From NCBI GenBank assembly GCA_000708835.1, contig DF237249.1, positions 43,772 to 107,771 of the forward strand: a stretch of 64,000 nucleotides of DNA, written 5' to 3'. Origin of the DNA: Klebsormidium nitens (Eukaryota > Streptophyta > Klebsormidiophyceae > Klebsormidiales > Klebsormidiaceae). The position numbers and the translations under genes are program-made. The notes beneath the pieces were generated by a model. The model was not told the DNA's origin. It ran no database searches and saw only the letters and a list, made by a program, of their open reading frames with translations. Shown piece by piece: positions 35,962 to 49,300 of the stretch (positions within the stretch are counted from its first letter, which is position 1; every line of letters starts with the position of its first letter).

Positions 35962-38900
35962 CCCGCAGAGGACTTCCCACTTCTTCCCATGCTTGGCAGC
36001 CAGGTTCTTGTCCGTATGGTAGTGCGAGATGGCCCGCAGCAGCGCTTTCTTGGTGATGTCCGGGTCCGTCCCCAGGGGTCCCAGCTTGTGGTCGGGGTTC
36101 TTTGGCGGATGCTTCTCATAGAGGTGCTTCAGGAAGGCCTCCGCACTCCCCGTCACGGCTCTCTGCGGGGACGTGGAGAGGTAGAATAAGCGAGTTGCAT
36201 AACGAGAATAAGATGTGGGGATGTGGCGCAGATCAGTAGGCCCAACGTGCAGTAGGGCTGGAGTGGCGCTTTCGGAGAATCTCTCATTGTATCTCCGTAC
36301 CCGTCGATATGTCTCTGCTTGGCTGAAATGTCAGATGTTTCTCGAAACAGAGTGAGTGAACGGGCCGAGGTGCACATTGTCAGAAGGCGTGGCAAGAAGA
36401 CGACGTAAATTACAAACGATGCGCGCTCAGAACGCTCAGGAATCTCTTTAGCAAAGTTTTGTCAGACGAAGGTTCGGGCTTTCGATCCGTTCCGTCGATT
36501 CTTGCCTGGCACACTCATGCTATAAATCTTGAGTGACGTATGGCGCAGCAGAGCTCTTGAGCTGGTCCTCAGGTCAACATGGTCTCGCAAGGGAGATGCT
36601 CTGTGCACCGAAAGAGCTTTGATATTCCGCAAGCGCTCCTGAGTCGTCAATTGAAGCTTCCGTCCAGGTTTAACGGTGCTGTCAGATAACCTCACCACGC
36701 AATAGGATGGCAATATCCTCCTGACCAAAGAATGTTTGACTCATCAATCATCAAAACGCCGTCCAGGAGCATCTGAGGCAAAGGTCTCTAAGTGCAGCGT
36801 CGCACCTGAAGCAGCCACAGCTTTACCGACCGACTTTTCACCCCGATCAACAGTTCTTAGCAGCTGAGATCATTCCCACCTGCAGCGCCGCCAGCTCGTC
36901 CTTCAGTATCTCCAGCCATGGCCCCCTCTCCTGCTCCTCCTTCGCCGCCTCCTCCCGCCTCACTCGCTCCTGATGCTCTCCAACCTCTCTGATCGCCTCC
37001 TGCGCCCACGCTAGTTTGCTCGTGCGCCCCGGCGAAAACGTCAGCGCCAGCTCAGCCGCCTTGAAATAGTAAGTGTGCGCGGTCTTCTCCATTTTGAGCA
37101 CTCCCTTGTACACGTGTCCGAGGCGCGAGAGCGCGCTGCCCTCCGCTTCCAGGTCCCGCTCGCGCGCTAACACGGCGGCTTGCTTGTACTTGTCGATGGC
37201 CAGCCAGACGAAGTCCATGTCCAGGTGCTCTTGTGTCTTGAGGAGGGAGTCGAGCAGGGCGTTGCCTTGGTAGGAGGCTTGGATGGACTCGCAGGTGCAC
37301 TGGTACAGGAAGACCTGTAAGGCAGGGGACTTCAGACAGTTTGCAGATCTCCTCAGTTCGATTGTGAGAGCAAACTAGCTTTAACTCTACCTGCTTTGAG
37401 GGCGAGTTCTCCTTGCGAGACAACATGACAGGCTGGCTGGATAATAAACAAAGTGAAGCCCAAGTTGTTTCTTCAGGAGAAACATGTATGAATCTGGTAA
37501 AGCATGCACGTTCCTGTACAATTCGCTAGAATCATGGGGAGCCAAATTCAATTCCTGTTTCTCCTATGATCCTAGTGGATTCGTCGCAAGCAGCAGAGGT
37601 ACTGCAAAGTGAGTATGGACACAGAATCAAAGTCCTTACACTCATGTACAAACACCTTTCCAGCTACTAGCAAAAGGAGCGCTCTTAGGAGGTCTTCTTA
37701 TCAAGGTGACTGAGAAAATTTTCAGAGAAGTCGGAGTGACTGCAGTAAGCAAGTCAAATGGTTGTTTGAACGATAGATTGTTCTGACTTCCAACCAGCGT
37801 GGCCTTTACATGTTTGGTCTTTCTGCTTACATCCAGTCTTTGATTGCAGAGGACAGGACGTTGATTGGTCAAGAATGTTGCATCCTCACCTCTTCCATTG
37901 AGACTTCAACCTCGCTGCGCTGCTCCTCAGTCCCCCTTTGCATAGCCTCCACCAACAGCTGCGATGCCTCGTTTATGAGCGAGGCGCACCTCGTGGCCGC
38001 TTCCATGCGATCCTTATCAACAGCTTCTAGCAGCCGGATGCCCTCCCAATAGAGTTGCTTCGCTAGCTTGTACTTGCATTGGGACGCTGCTTCACAAACG
38101 CCTGAGGCCTCAGACAAGGCTGTGGACAGCTTGCGCAGGCAGCTGCGGCGGGTGACATGGTCCCACTCTTGGAAGAGCGCGACAGCAGTTGTGACGTACT
38201 TTGTGAGGAGTTTGTGGACACCGGCAAGCCAGTCCTCAGGCTGAAAGTCTGAGCCATGGGAAAGAGCAGCGAGGTAGTGGTGGCAGCCTTGCTTGATGTG
38301 GAAGTTCAAGATTTCCTGGATAGTTTGAGAGACAGCAGTGTTAAAGTTCCGACAGGTCAATGCTTCGTACGTTCTGAGATGATTGTGCCTGCGTATGAAG
38401 TGTGTTGTTAGAGGCAGAACTAGGGGAGGGAGAGGACCAGAATGATACTGGCTCTGAGACAGACATCGGTGTTTGCTAACAGCCGGGACGGAAGTGAGGT
38501 GGGAGTTCTGAGCATTATCCTTGAGGCAAGCCCCTGACTGACTCCTGACAACTTTCGCACTGGCTGACAAATGTCTTGCCAACATGACTCTCACTTTAGG
38601 AAGCACCATCAAAGAAGCCACCAATGCAAGGCTTGAAGATCTTCGGTTGCCAGTACATGAAAGAGTTGAATTAAAACCACTTGCTATTTTGCTAACATAT
38701 ATGGCCAAAGCAGGTTTCGCATCTCATTTCTACATGTGCCCTGAAGGCAACTGTTTGCCTTCTCTCACACTTGCTCCAGAAGAGTGCAACAGCAACGGTG
38801 GCATGTTCTAAACACGCCCTGAGTCCTCCTGTGCACCTCCCGTGCTCTTTGCGGTTAGAGGATTGCAGTGGAAAAGGAAAGAAAGAGAGCGCTGCAGAAT

Positions 38901-39194
38901 GAATCACATCAAGCTCTCAACATCACAAGTTGCACGTACCTTGTCAGCATCTTCTTGCACCAGCTCTGCACACCTCCAATGAGTCGACCCAAGATTCTTG
39001 TGGATGATAGCAAGATCTTGGTTCTTCCCAGTGGCATTTCGCAAGGCTTGGTGGTATAGAGCAGTGGCTTTCTGGAACTTGCTTAACCGAAGACATGGGG
39101 CAAGACTTGGATTGCATCCTGCTTTGAAGATTTCATTTGCCCCTTTCCAGCCTGGGCTTCCGCTTGCTTTGCTGGCTCCTCCTCTCAGAGCCAT
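35962..39194 (-). CDS. TPR-like protein with degenerate J-domain end (3' end unresolved)
   Basis: Exons in phase 0: 39194-38940 (or starting at the acceptor before 39071), 38315-37890, 37314-36880, 36162-35962, giving about 439 residues so far. Exon 1 carries a TPR helix pair (ANEIFKAG and KFQKATALYHQALRNA). Exon 3 has another TPR-like pair (SALSRLGHVYKGVLKMEK, TYYFKAAELAL), then a charged coiled stretch ending in LKDELAALQ. The last known exon (KHPPKNPDHK, ALLRAISHYHTDKN, KKWEVLC) matches a group of eukaryotic TPR proteins whose C-terminus looks like a J domain. Here the HPD motif that stimulates Hsp70 reads HTD. Whether it still works with Hsp70 is doubtful. The start Met and final exon are not certain. 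Confidence 0.72.
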
Positions 39195-39675
39195 TGTTTT
39201 TCAGAAAGTAAATGTTTTTCAACGTCACAATGCCATGTTCCCACCTTCAGCTGTGAGCGCCCGTCCTGCGCACTGGGACACACCATGCAGAACTGCCAAC
39301 CAGACTTGTTACTGCCGTTTCTAGCTCTTGCAAAGGCGCCTCCTAATGGCTCACATTTGACGCATGCTCTGAGTAGCTCTGCTAGCGTTTGCTTCCTCCA
39401 TCCCTTATTTTCGGGGGAGTGCTTGAAATGTGGTCCCGGCGACCTTCGAAGTGACGCACGGTCCTGTGCGTCGCCACAAGGAACCAGCTGATCGCAGAAT
39501 TCCTGGCGACAAAGTACCGCAAAATTTTGGAAGATGGTCGCCATCAATAGAGAAGCTATAGCCTACAGGAATCCCGAGTCCTGGTTCATGCCAAAGGTGT
39601 CGCTGTATCTCATCTCATTGTCAAGGTAGCTCATGGGTTAGAAGTTGAAGAGAACAGGCGCCATGGGGCAAGGGC
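39195..39675. other. Short intergenic region between divergent units
   Basis: Lies between the 5' end of the J-like gene and the F-box pseudogene. It may hold an earlier exon of the J-like gene, but none was confirmed. Confidence 0.4.
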
Positions 39676-40862
39676 ATGGGAAAGGGCAGGCTGACTATGT
39701 AGATGGTCTCGGGTGCTGCAGGCTCCTCTCCAATCTGTGAGCTGCCAAGGGACGTCCTCCAAATCATCCTGAAAAAGCTCTCTTTGAATGACCGTTTGGG
39801 TTTGGAAGTGCTGAACAAGAGACACCGCAACATCCTTCGAGATGTGGAGCTCTGGCATGACATCAATCTTGGAAACATGCAAGCGCTGGGCCTGACAGAG
39901 AGGCAGCTGTTGAAACTCTTCTGCAGAATCCAGACAGGGTTTGAGCGCGCTTCATCTCAAATAGACAGCATCATAGCAATTTTAGGGAGTTTGTCGCAGG
40001 CTTACCGTCAAAGGTGGAACAGCACACAAGAGCCTGTGTACGGAGACGTGTACTCTGAGGCGCATATTGGTTCCATTGTGAAAGCGGCGGGTTTCCCGTA
40101 TGAACAATGCCTGCTTGAAGGGAAGCGGGGGAGCGCTCCTTGGGTAAAAAGGAACGTGTGCTGGAGGCGTGTACAGTCTGGTTGGCGGAGCATGTCACCT
40201 GGTTAAAGGAGATAGGGGGCAAGACTCTAGACCTTCTCCTACTCTCTACAAAGGCAGCCGGTCGCAAATTTAAACCTGCACTGCTGCAAAAGGTTTGCCT
40301 TGCCGTGGATGTGTCTGGGGCCAAGTCGCTTTCTCCGTCTTTCTTAGCAGCCTGCATGATCGTCCTATCTGGAGCAGGTTTTGCTATTGAGTTCAGGATG
40401 ACTGGGGATAGCGACCCTCCTTTTTCCATGCACCACACGGTCGACTTCTTACAAGTCCTTACGGGAAGCAACTGCATTTTTTACGTGAATCTGGAGGTGT
40501 CTGAGAGTGCTGGTTCAACGCTTGATCTTCAGGACGCGTTGGAAGAATGTACAGCGCCGACTCGGGAATTGATCCTTCTGGATGATGGAGACTCTGCTAC
40601 CCCCCTTATACGAGTATTAGCGCATGGTCGTTTTCTTACCAAGACAAAAACCAAAGCCCTGTACACCAACTATCTCAGCAAGACGTTGGCTCTAGGGCAC
40701 CTCAAGAATGCAGCTGTGACTCGTCTTGGCCGTCCGATTAGCCCGTTTGATTTAGAGGCAAAAGGCAGGGTCGTGAGCAAAACTTTGATTCTGGAGGACT
40801 GGTTCTCTGCATGGAATATAAAACATTTTCTGCGCGAACAGATTCTGCCTCTACTCCGTTAG
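39676..40862 (+). pseudogene. Broken F-box-like paralog
   Basis: Clearly related along its length to the intact F-box-like gene at 53480-51519. The F-box part aligns (CELPRDVLQIILKKLSLNDR against HELPADVVRIILKMIAFRDR), as do later blocks (DPPFSMHHT, SGAKSLSPSFLAA, HLKNAA). Three lesions are visible. The ATG equivalent to the paralog's internal Met at 39676 is followed by an in-frame TAG at 39700-39702. The frame slips by one base near 40130-40145, just before KKERVLEACT. It stops at 40862, where the paralog runs about 250 residues further. A product could still start at 39703 or 40140, so a shortened gene cannot be excluded. Confidence 0.85.
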
Positions 40863-42335
40863 CTACGGGCTGGTTTGTCTTGCTGTCAAGAGGCTACAAG
40901 AAGTGGTAGGTGCACCCAAAGCTCCCGTAGCGGAAGAAGGCCCCTTTGGTAGAGCGCACGAGGTCAGAGTTCAACGAAACTGGTAGCGCACCACGTCCAG
41001 GACTGGTATCAATCAGGAAGCGCATACAACGGGACCAAATGCGCAAGTGAATCGAGTTACCGGTGTCACACAACAGCTTGTCCATTGGCGTTCAATTCTC
41101 TTCCACTAGCTGTGTAGAACATGGCTGAGTTTGGTGGCATATGCAGTGTAAGAAGGTTTGTGTTAGTGTCCAGTTGTCGCTACAGTCGCGGCCCGAGATT
41201 GCCGAATGCCAATAATGTGCGATGGAATGCCAGCACGTCTGGTCGGTTGAGACCTATTTGTGACCGGCACATGCAGTACAGGGGCGCAAACGTGTATAAG
41301 ATACATATACAGAAACTGGAAAAGCAACGTACATAACTCCATCGTAAGTCATTGTCTTGCCGTGACACATGCATCACCGTGCCTGAGCATGTGTGTTTAC
41401 AGCAAGCTCCACAGTGCATGCTCGAAAGCAGTAACTTGAAGCAGGCGCGCTTAATTGGAAATTAGTACAGGGTATGCAACGTTGTGTCATACATTTGTAG
41501 ATTTCACATGGGGTCCGAGTCGATGAAGTCGAAAACGAACGCGACCGTCTGCCAGGCGACCACCTTATGGCATCGACCGTACCGTCCTGATATATAGCCA
41601 GTCCTAATGATCAACAGCTGCTAAATTGTAAATCACGCGATAAGCGCGCCGCGCGCCAACTTAGCTCATAACCGCGCGGACATCCTCACGAACCATCGTG
41701 ACGAAGCTTTCCTTGAACAGGTTCAACTTGCAGCCGGAATTTCATGGGATGACGCGTTAATTCATTTTGGGAGTCAAGGAAGCCTCAAGGCATAACAGCT
41801 ATTCATGGCCTATGGACATTGATGGATGCATCAATCAAACTTTGAAGCCAATGCTAGCTTTTCCATGGCGGAGGCAGCAAAGACTTGGATACCTGTGACT
41901 TAATTCGGCATTATAAGGCCACAGGGTGAGTCAGATGAGGCTTCTATACATTGCAGCCCTGCCGCCTGCCACCAAGAGCCTACAAGGTCCAGCCCCGAAT
42001 TTGACAGTGGACAGCTGCCAGCTTCGCCATATAGTCCCCGGACCTGCACGCGCAAGGAAAGTCGTACTAAGGGTATTCAGCACTCAACGCGTAGATGCTA
42101 ACAGCCAAACGTTTGCGCTTCCTTGAACGCTTGTTATACCAATGTGACAATCAGATACTTAGTGGCAGGAACAGTAGTAGCAAAATGGGCTGCGCTTCCG
42201 ACTGCCCCCACTCGTCACGCACGTCCGAGCCGTCGTCCTCATATGCTGTACTAAAAGAAGAAGGTACTATAGAATGCATGGGCACCGTGCAGACAATTCG
42301 GCCAAGCTCAAGATGCTCTGATCTACTCTTATGAC
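40863..42335. other. Intergenic, no gene seen
   Basis: AT-rich, with short frames only. The left part shows no further similarity to the F-box paralog. Confidence 0.5.
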
Positions 42336-45300
42336 TCACTTTGTGCCGTACACCGTCTTTACCGCTCTGATCATGGCGCGCTGAGCTTCGTCCGCATCTT
42401 TCTGCAAAGGACACCCTTGAAGAGTTTTGCTACTTTTGTAACCATTACAACCTGAGATCCAACAGCATCTTGACATTTTGGTATGCATCAGATCAGGCAA
42501 GCCACGTGTTCAAAGAAGCGATGCAAAAAGAAGAGGTCACCTGATCCGAAGTCTGCGTGTAGGTCTACGATTCAGCCTCGTGATCTCCTCCAAAACGTCA
42601 GTATTGAAACAGCACGTCCATTCGCGGTCAAAGCATTATCCTCTTGGCTTTGCAAAAGAGCTCGTATCCAATCTTTTGATTTGAGCGATGTACGAAAGGG
42701 GATTGTGATCGCCAACGACGGAACGTGGTCAATGGGAGCAAAACAAACGGCCTCCCCAAAGCAGTCCAATAGACTTACTTTCGATAACCGGAGTTCGAGC
42801 TTGACCTTAGAGCTCACCTCTGACTCGTGGAAGAGAGCAATGTACAGGTTCGCGTAGAAGCCCTGGTGCCCATTGGGGTCTGCTCGGGCCATCTCTTCTA
42901 GCTGCAAAAGAACTTGACTGCCTTCATCTTCTACAATCGGTAGAATATCCATATAAAAGTTCAGATTGAAATGGTGACCAAGGTACCGGGCAAGATTGGC
43001 GCATGTTGCGTGATAAGCGTGGCTTCTCGTCGGCTGAAGTCTTCTGGCGCCAAGTAGTCAGATGGCGTGGCTCGAGACGTATCTCGAGAGCTTGCTCAAT
43101 GCAACTACTTTCCATGCATGTAGTCCCAACGGCGAATAGTGTAGGCCCTCAGTATGGCGCCTCAAGATTGGCTCCTCCTGATTGTATACTGGTCCATCCG
43201 TTTCAGGTTGCTGTTGCGTCGACCGGCGTGTCACTGGCTTACAATCTCGGCCAACGAACCATTGAAGCCGTCGACGGTGATGATTGGCTGATTGGATGCT
43301 TCGACTACTGCAAGCGGCCGAGATTGGCAATGGGCGGCTGCTTTCCGTGAAAATGAAGCCGGGAATCGCTACCGGTCTCACCTTTTCCACTCCCCGCCCT
43401 GTTTGAAACACTTCCTGGGCTGCCCGGAGAACAGGTCGGCTGTCCACTCCGACCTGAGCACCGAATACCGGAGTCCAGTAAGTGATACGCAATCTTCTAG
43501 AGTTGGGAAGCACTTTCGCGCTCAAGGTCAGGACTCGATCCTGGAATGTTGGAACGTTGCCCTAAGAATGTAGGGAGGTCCCGGCTTCCGGTCACAAGAT
43601 TCCTCGATGTTATGAGACGACACGCTTTCGCTCATAACGGCTTTGACAGCATCCCTTGTGCACTTCGTATAATGGAAGTAAACGGTAAGTTTTACCACGA
43701 GGCTCATCAGCCCGTCCCACAAAACGTGCGGTCCCACAAGTACAGTCTTCTGGGAACCGAGCCCAGCGAAAGCGTACCAAGACGGGATTTGTTGTGCCCA
43801 GCGACACGTGAAAGGACAAGAGAACCTTTAGTACTCGCAGCAAGAACCAAAATTTCCTGCACGTCGCAGTTGTGTAGATGATTATCTGGAGTGCTGGCAC
43901 GTACCTTGAGAAATCGCTTCCTAGCTTCTTCCGGTCCATACAACTGAGCTTCGCAGAGGTAGCACCAAATTGACTGCGAAGAAAATCAAAGTCAAAGGTC
44001 AAGAGAATTGGCTGGAACATCCAACAATGCACAGCAAAACGTCCGGGACGATACAGTTTGGACTGAAAGGCAGCCTTTGTGGTCCAATCCCTCTCATTCT
44101 ATGAAAGAAAAGGACGAAGTGAGCAGTACTGGACACACATCCATCAGGGGCCAAAAAGCTAGTACGTCAGAAAGAAGTTCGTACATCGCAGTAATCGAGG
44201 ATCATAGACGTAGGTAAGAGTCGCTCCCGCAAACTCAGATTTGTGATGACACTTCTGGCGAAGCTGATATGCTTCATCCGGCTTTGAAAACAAGTGGTCG
44301 CTTTAGATCACTCGAATCATCCTTCCAAGAAACCCGATCAAGTGTCAAAGATTGCATTGTCTGGCAACCATAACAGCAATCCGAGGCATGGAGGACGCGC
44401 ACCTCTTCTGTGTCATTGGGGTTCACAGCTACGTCATCTCGGAACTGCTTCGCCCCTTCTTCAAATCTGCAACAGAAAGGGCCTCAGAAGTTTTGTCCCG
44501 TGACTTTCGTGGCACCTTCGAGCTGCCCTACTGATTGGAACGTGTGCTATGCGATTGGCGGGGACCAATGCATAATTCGTGATTCTTAAATCTGCAAAAG
44601 TCGCATTATCTGCGGGCCCATCAGCGAAAAGTTTACAGTTTCCCATGTTCTAAACTTCTCAGATATATTGGGGGGATCCAAGCCGTTCTCTCAGGACTGG
44701 GCTGATCCGCTTACTGTAAGGTCTCATTGATCAAGGCAAGGGAGCAAAGGCACCGGAAACACCTCTTTCCTCCCTGGTAAATTCAAGCTGACAGGAATGG
44801 TCTAGGCTGACATCTGTCGAAGGACTCACTCTTTCAGGTAATATAAGCTAAGCCCTCGTTGCCACAAATCTGCACGTATAAACATTTGCTGTAGGTTGAG
44901 ATTCCTAGGATCGATTCGTTAAACCTATTGTTACAAGTGCATGCTGTCAGGATATGAAGAGCGTCCATCTTCATAATGATGGAGACACACACCGTTTGAT
45001 TAGTGCAGACTGGACAAGATAGTCCTCACCGTGTCAGTCAATGGGTTCAACCGCAATACTTGCTCACATGGTCTCATGGAACTGTCCAATTGAAGAGCTC
45101 TGTCAAACTCCGCCAGTGACCCAGCTACATCCCCCTGCATTAGAAAGACTTGTCTTTTGTCCTGGGCGAAGACTTTACGAAGCCCCTGATTTATCACTCT
45201 CCTCTGATTGGTTTGTTGATTGAAATACGACAACCAAAAAGTGCCTCAAACACGTTTTCTCTCTCTTCCCTTCAAGTTCAGCGGCGCAGTCTCACATCTC

Positions 45301-45978
45301 CGTTATAACTCATTGAACCACTAAGCAGATGGTATACCTGACACAGACAGTTTAAACTGTTCTCCGCAAAGCTACCTTTTATTCTTTTGCCAGGGGCAAT
45401 TGGATTACTGTCAACACGAGTGCCTTCGCAAAACCACTGAAGGAAGGTGCAGCAGAAGAACCAATAATATAGATGTTTTGGCTTGCCTTGACGAACTTTT
45501 GCATCCCCAGCGATGTTGCCCGGCTGGCCTGTGGTCGATCCCCTCGACTGGAGGCCGCCATGGCCGTGGCGGCAACAACTCCCGCAGCAAGGCCAAGCGC
45601 TAGAAGGGCACCAGCGCTGATTGCAGTCCGGCGTGCAAGACTTCTTTGAAATGGTGGTGTGACTGAGGTTCCCACTTCTCTCAGCTTCTTGCCAGGGCTA
45701 ATATCAGATGCAAACGAAAGAACACGCCGGTGCTTTGATATCAGGTTCCGCACTGATTGGTGTAGTGCTCCAGCAAATGAGCTTCCGCCAGTGCTTAAGC
45801 CACGGTGCAGCGACCGACTTTTTGAATGGTGTCTTTGGCGGTGCCCTGACGGCTGACAGTTTCTGAGAGTAAAACAGTCTTTCAGGTCTAGAGGCTTTTC
45901 AGAGGGCCTCCTGGCTGCCCGTAGAGGCCCCACAAGCAGCACTTCTGGATTTGGGCAGCAAAGCACTTTCGACAGCAT
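42336..45978 (-). CDS. Plastid-targeted TPR-like protein
   Basis: Eight exons close in phase to 326 aa: 45978-45487, 45161-45068, 44869-44830, 44466-44403, 43973-43905, 43453-43382, 42901-42818, 42401-42336. The first about 130 residues are Ser/Arg-rich with few acidic residues, then a hydrophobic segment (AISAGALLALGLAAGVVAA), consistent with a plastid transit peptide and possible thylakoid or envelope anchor. The conserved body matches a plant family: GDVAGSLAEFDRALQLD, YLWQRGLSLYYL, DDVAVNPNDTEESIWCYLCE, YGPEEARKRFLK, HQGFYANLYIALFHE. These are tetratricopeptide-like helices. The function of the family is not established. Intron 1 appears to use a GC donor (AAG|gcaagc). Exon 2 could instead start at 45134. 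Start codons of this gene and the next are 341 bp apart. Confidence 0.9.
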
Positions 45979-46319
45979 TGTGATAGATAGCAAAAACCTC
46001 AACGAGCGCCTACGATCAAATCGACTACTACTTTCAGAAGACCTGATCGCCTCCCTCTGCATTGCAATTCAAGATTTGCAATGCCGTGAGACACCAACTT
46101 TTTGTAGATCAATCAGAGAAGGGTTTAGTCTTCTCCGGACAGAAGTTACTCTCGTCATACGAACTCTCGTCCAATCGCATGAATGACAGCCACTCAGTTT
46201 GCAATAGCTCTGCTCTAGTTGCCAGCGTGCGCACAGTCTTGCCTAGAATTATCCGTTTAACTTTTGCCACATTCCCTCTTTCCTGCATTGCCATCAGAAC
46301 CCTGCATGGTCAACCGTCC
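45979..46319. promoter_or_regulatory. Shared promoter region between two plastid-protein genes
   Basis: Only 341 bp separate the start codons of two outward-facing genes, both with plastid-type leaders. There is no room for a third gene, so the two promoters must overlap or be shared. No clear TATA box is seen. Confidence 0.7.
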
Positions 46320-49300
46320 ATGGCTGCGCAGTCCCTGCAAATCTCTTCTTCTCTCAGGCCGGCATTCCAGAGCGCCTTTCAGGCAGCATCAGATGCTCCT
46401 TACAACAGGATCTGTCCGCATGCTACTCTGAGAAGCATTGGAACTCAGAAGCTGCAGAAAGCCTGGCTGTGCTCCTGTCAAGCTCGTAGTGTTGTGGGTG
46501 CATCATCTACCAGCTTTTTTGGGCAGCATTGCAAGCCCAGGGATCCTCAGGAAAGCAAACTACTCCGTCGAGGCAAGAGGGTCGTCAGCATGGTTACAAC
46601 AGAGTCCAAATCAATGGAGGTTGGATCACGCGCACCTGATTTCCAGGTAGGTGGATGAGAAAGGATTCTCTTGCTGCAGCCAGAATCTTGCTGTTAGTTG
46701 CACACTCCGAAGCCAATCCCGACTTGCTTCAAAATTGAACGGTGGCGCGTAAATTCAGAGGTTGCAAGCCGCAAAGCAGCAAGGAACCACACTGATTGTG
46801 GTGAGCCAGCTGCCTGCCAAGCTGCTCTGCCTGGCGTCTAAAGCAGATTGCCAAATCTGGATGCATAAGATGCCCCGAAAATGCTTGATGGGCCCAAGCT
46901 TGGTTGGCCCCTGATGCATGCTAGTTCCCCCGTTCACTATGACTTTATAGATTTTGGTCGCTGTCCATCAGGTGGTAGAATGTATCCCATACAAGGGGCC
47001 GAGAAGACAAATCAGGGCGCAAAATCTTTTTGGATCTCAAAACAGCCTTTGCCATGTCCGTGCAGCTGCTGGAGCCTTTGACGGGAAAAACTGTCAGTCT
47101 TGATGACTTCGACGGTGCCCCTGCTTTACTGGTAAGCAGGCAACATGTTAACTCTGAGAATCCGGAAGAAATGGCTATGGGCAAAAAATCTCAGTCAAGA
47201 GTAGTGGCAGATTCATTTTCCTCATCCGCTTCTTTTGGCCTCTGATCCATCACGAGCGCTCTGCCATTGCTGGGAACTACAAATGGATTTCAATATAAGC
47301 TCTAGTTTCTCCTCCACATGCAACAACAGAAGATGCTTGAAGCATTTCACCGCATTAGCTACGAAGCCAGCAGGCACGAAAGGAGGAGCAATCTGGATTG
47401 GTGTCTGATTGCAGGTCATCTTCATGTGCAATCACTGCCCTTATGTCATCCATTTGAAAAAAGCAGTCAAAGAGCTAACTGACGAGTACATCAGGGTAAG
47501 TCAATCTCCGAAGGTGTCATCTTGACAGAGCCATTTGTGGTTGGCCGTCACCACAGCATATGATGGGCAATCCGTAGAAGTCTCTTTGTCTAGAATTCTT
47601 AAACTGCTTTGTAGGTCACGATAAGAACCTGCGAGAAGATGCTTTGCATTGATCCACCAATGGGTTGACTGTGCGGGATTGATCACTTGCTGATCATTGG
47701 GACGAATTGAACGCCACCATCTAACATTTTCTGCCGTGTTCCTGCAGAAAGGCTTGTCTGTGGTTGCAATCTCTTCGAACAGTGTCAAGACACATCCACA
47801 GGTATGTTGCTGCTGATTGGCGCCCTTGGGTTGAGTCCATATGCTGGCAATCGCACACAACGTTTTGCTCGTACTTGCAACTAGTTCGATACAAGCTCCT
47901 TCCCGTTTGTAAGATATTGCAGACGACGAGAGGGTCCTGGCGTTGGTACGCCTAGACAATTTGCGTGTTAAGACCCTTCTCCGCGGAAACATGTGGCCAG
48001 AGTGACTCTCAGCTTGAGTTCCCTGACCAACTTACTGATAAACCTTACGAACTGCGTGTAACTGCAGGATGGGCCCGACCAAATGGCCGATGATGCCAAG
48101 CAGCTGGGATACGACTTTCCATACCTGTACGATGAGGTACGTGCGTTTTCCGTCTCGGTTCTACGATCGAAATAGCTTCGCATGCGGCCTCGATTACAAG
48201 CCTTGGTTTCGCTGTGACTCACTGTAGGTGGTCGTATCTGACTGCCGGCCAACGAACAACGAGCTGCAAACATAATCTACCGGAAGCAAGGGGCTGGCGA
48301 TACTGAGGCTTTCAGCGTGTCCATTGTAAAAGTCACAGCAAAAAGACAAGCCGATCTGGTTTATCCGGCCTGGTTTTTACTGCGAGAGTCAAAGGCGCTG
48401 ATTGATTTGCGGGTGTCTTAGTTTGAGGGGATCCCTTAGGAATTGGCTCACCAAAGACAGTGCCCAGTGCCGTTTTTTCAGAACGTGGGCATTTTCGCCG
48501 AGGATGTCGACAGCCAATGTCCACCGCAGCGGACCGAAGACTTCTCGTTCTCTCGTTGGCAGACGACATGGTCTCAGCATCATTCGTTTGCCCTGCCCGT
48601 TTACTTTGCATCAAAAGTTTTGGCTCCACGACTCATTTGTGAACGTCTGCAGACCCAGGATGTTGCGAAGGCTTACAAGGCCGTGTGCACCCCCGAGTTC
48701 TACGTTTTCAAGAAGGTAAGCTCAACTTAAGGACCTTTCTAGGAGGAGGCCCGCCGGTGCGAACCTCGTCTTCACTACCTGCCGCGACTGAATAGGTCTG
48801 AAATGAGTCTTAGTCGAAGCCTGCCTTGCGGTCAGACGCTAATCTGGCAGATTGAGAGCACAGATTGTTAAGAACCACCTTAGCGATCTTTCTTCAGCGA
48901 TCTTTCTTATGACAAGCAAGAGAGCAACCATCACTTGCGCCAACTGGGCTTTATTGATGAAATTTCAAGATTCTGCGAAGCGAAAGCGTCATCAACGAAT
49001 CTTGCTCGACCGGCAGATGAGGAACCCTGACGAACCAGCGGAAGAAATTAGTTTTTAGCTTCTCGTCTCAAACAGTAGTAACGAAACCTGATTCACCGAA
49101 CTTCGAACAGCTTCTGCAAGCGCGCTCACACACTTCACTTCAGAGCCTCCCGTTCTTCGGGCGTCCGGCTTGAGGATGGTCGTCCGGATTCGTCGCTTTT
49201 GGCCGTCGCACTCATCAAGCTCCTATATTGGGAACGGCTCTGGTGATTCGCAAGTCGTAGTGTCCTGGGCTCTACCGGTCTCGAATGTTTCTCGACAAGT

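Noticed and set aside
37873-40206. Whether the J-like gene and the F-box pseudogene overlap or form one unit
   Set aside because: They are on opposite strands and their coding parts do not overlap.
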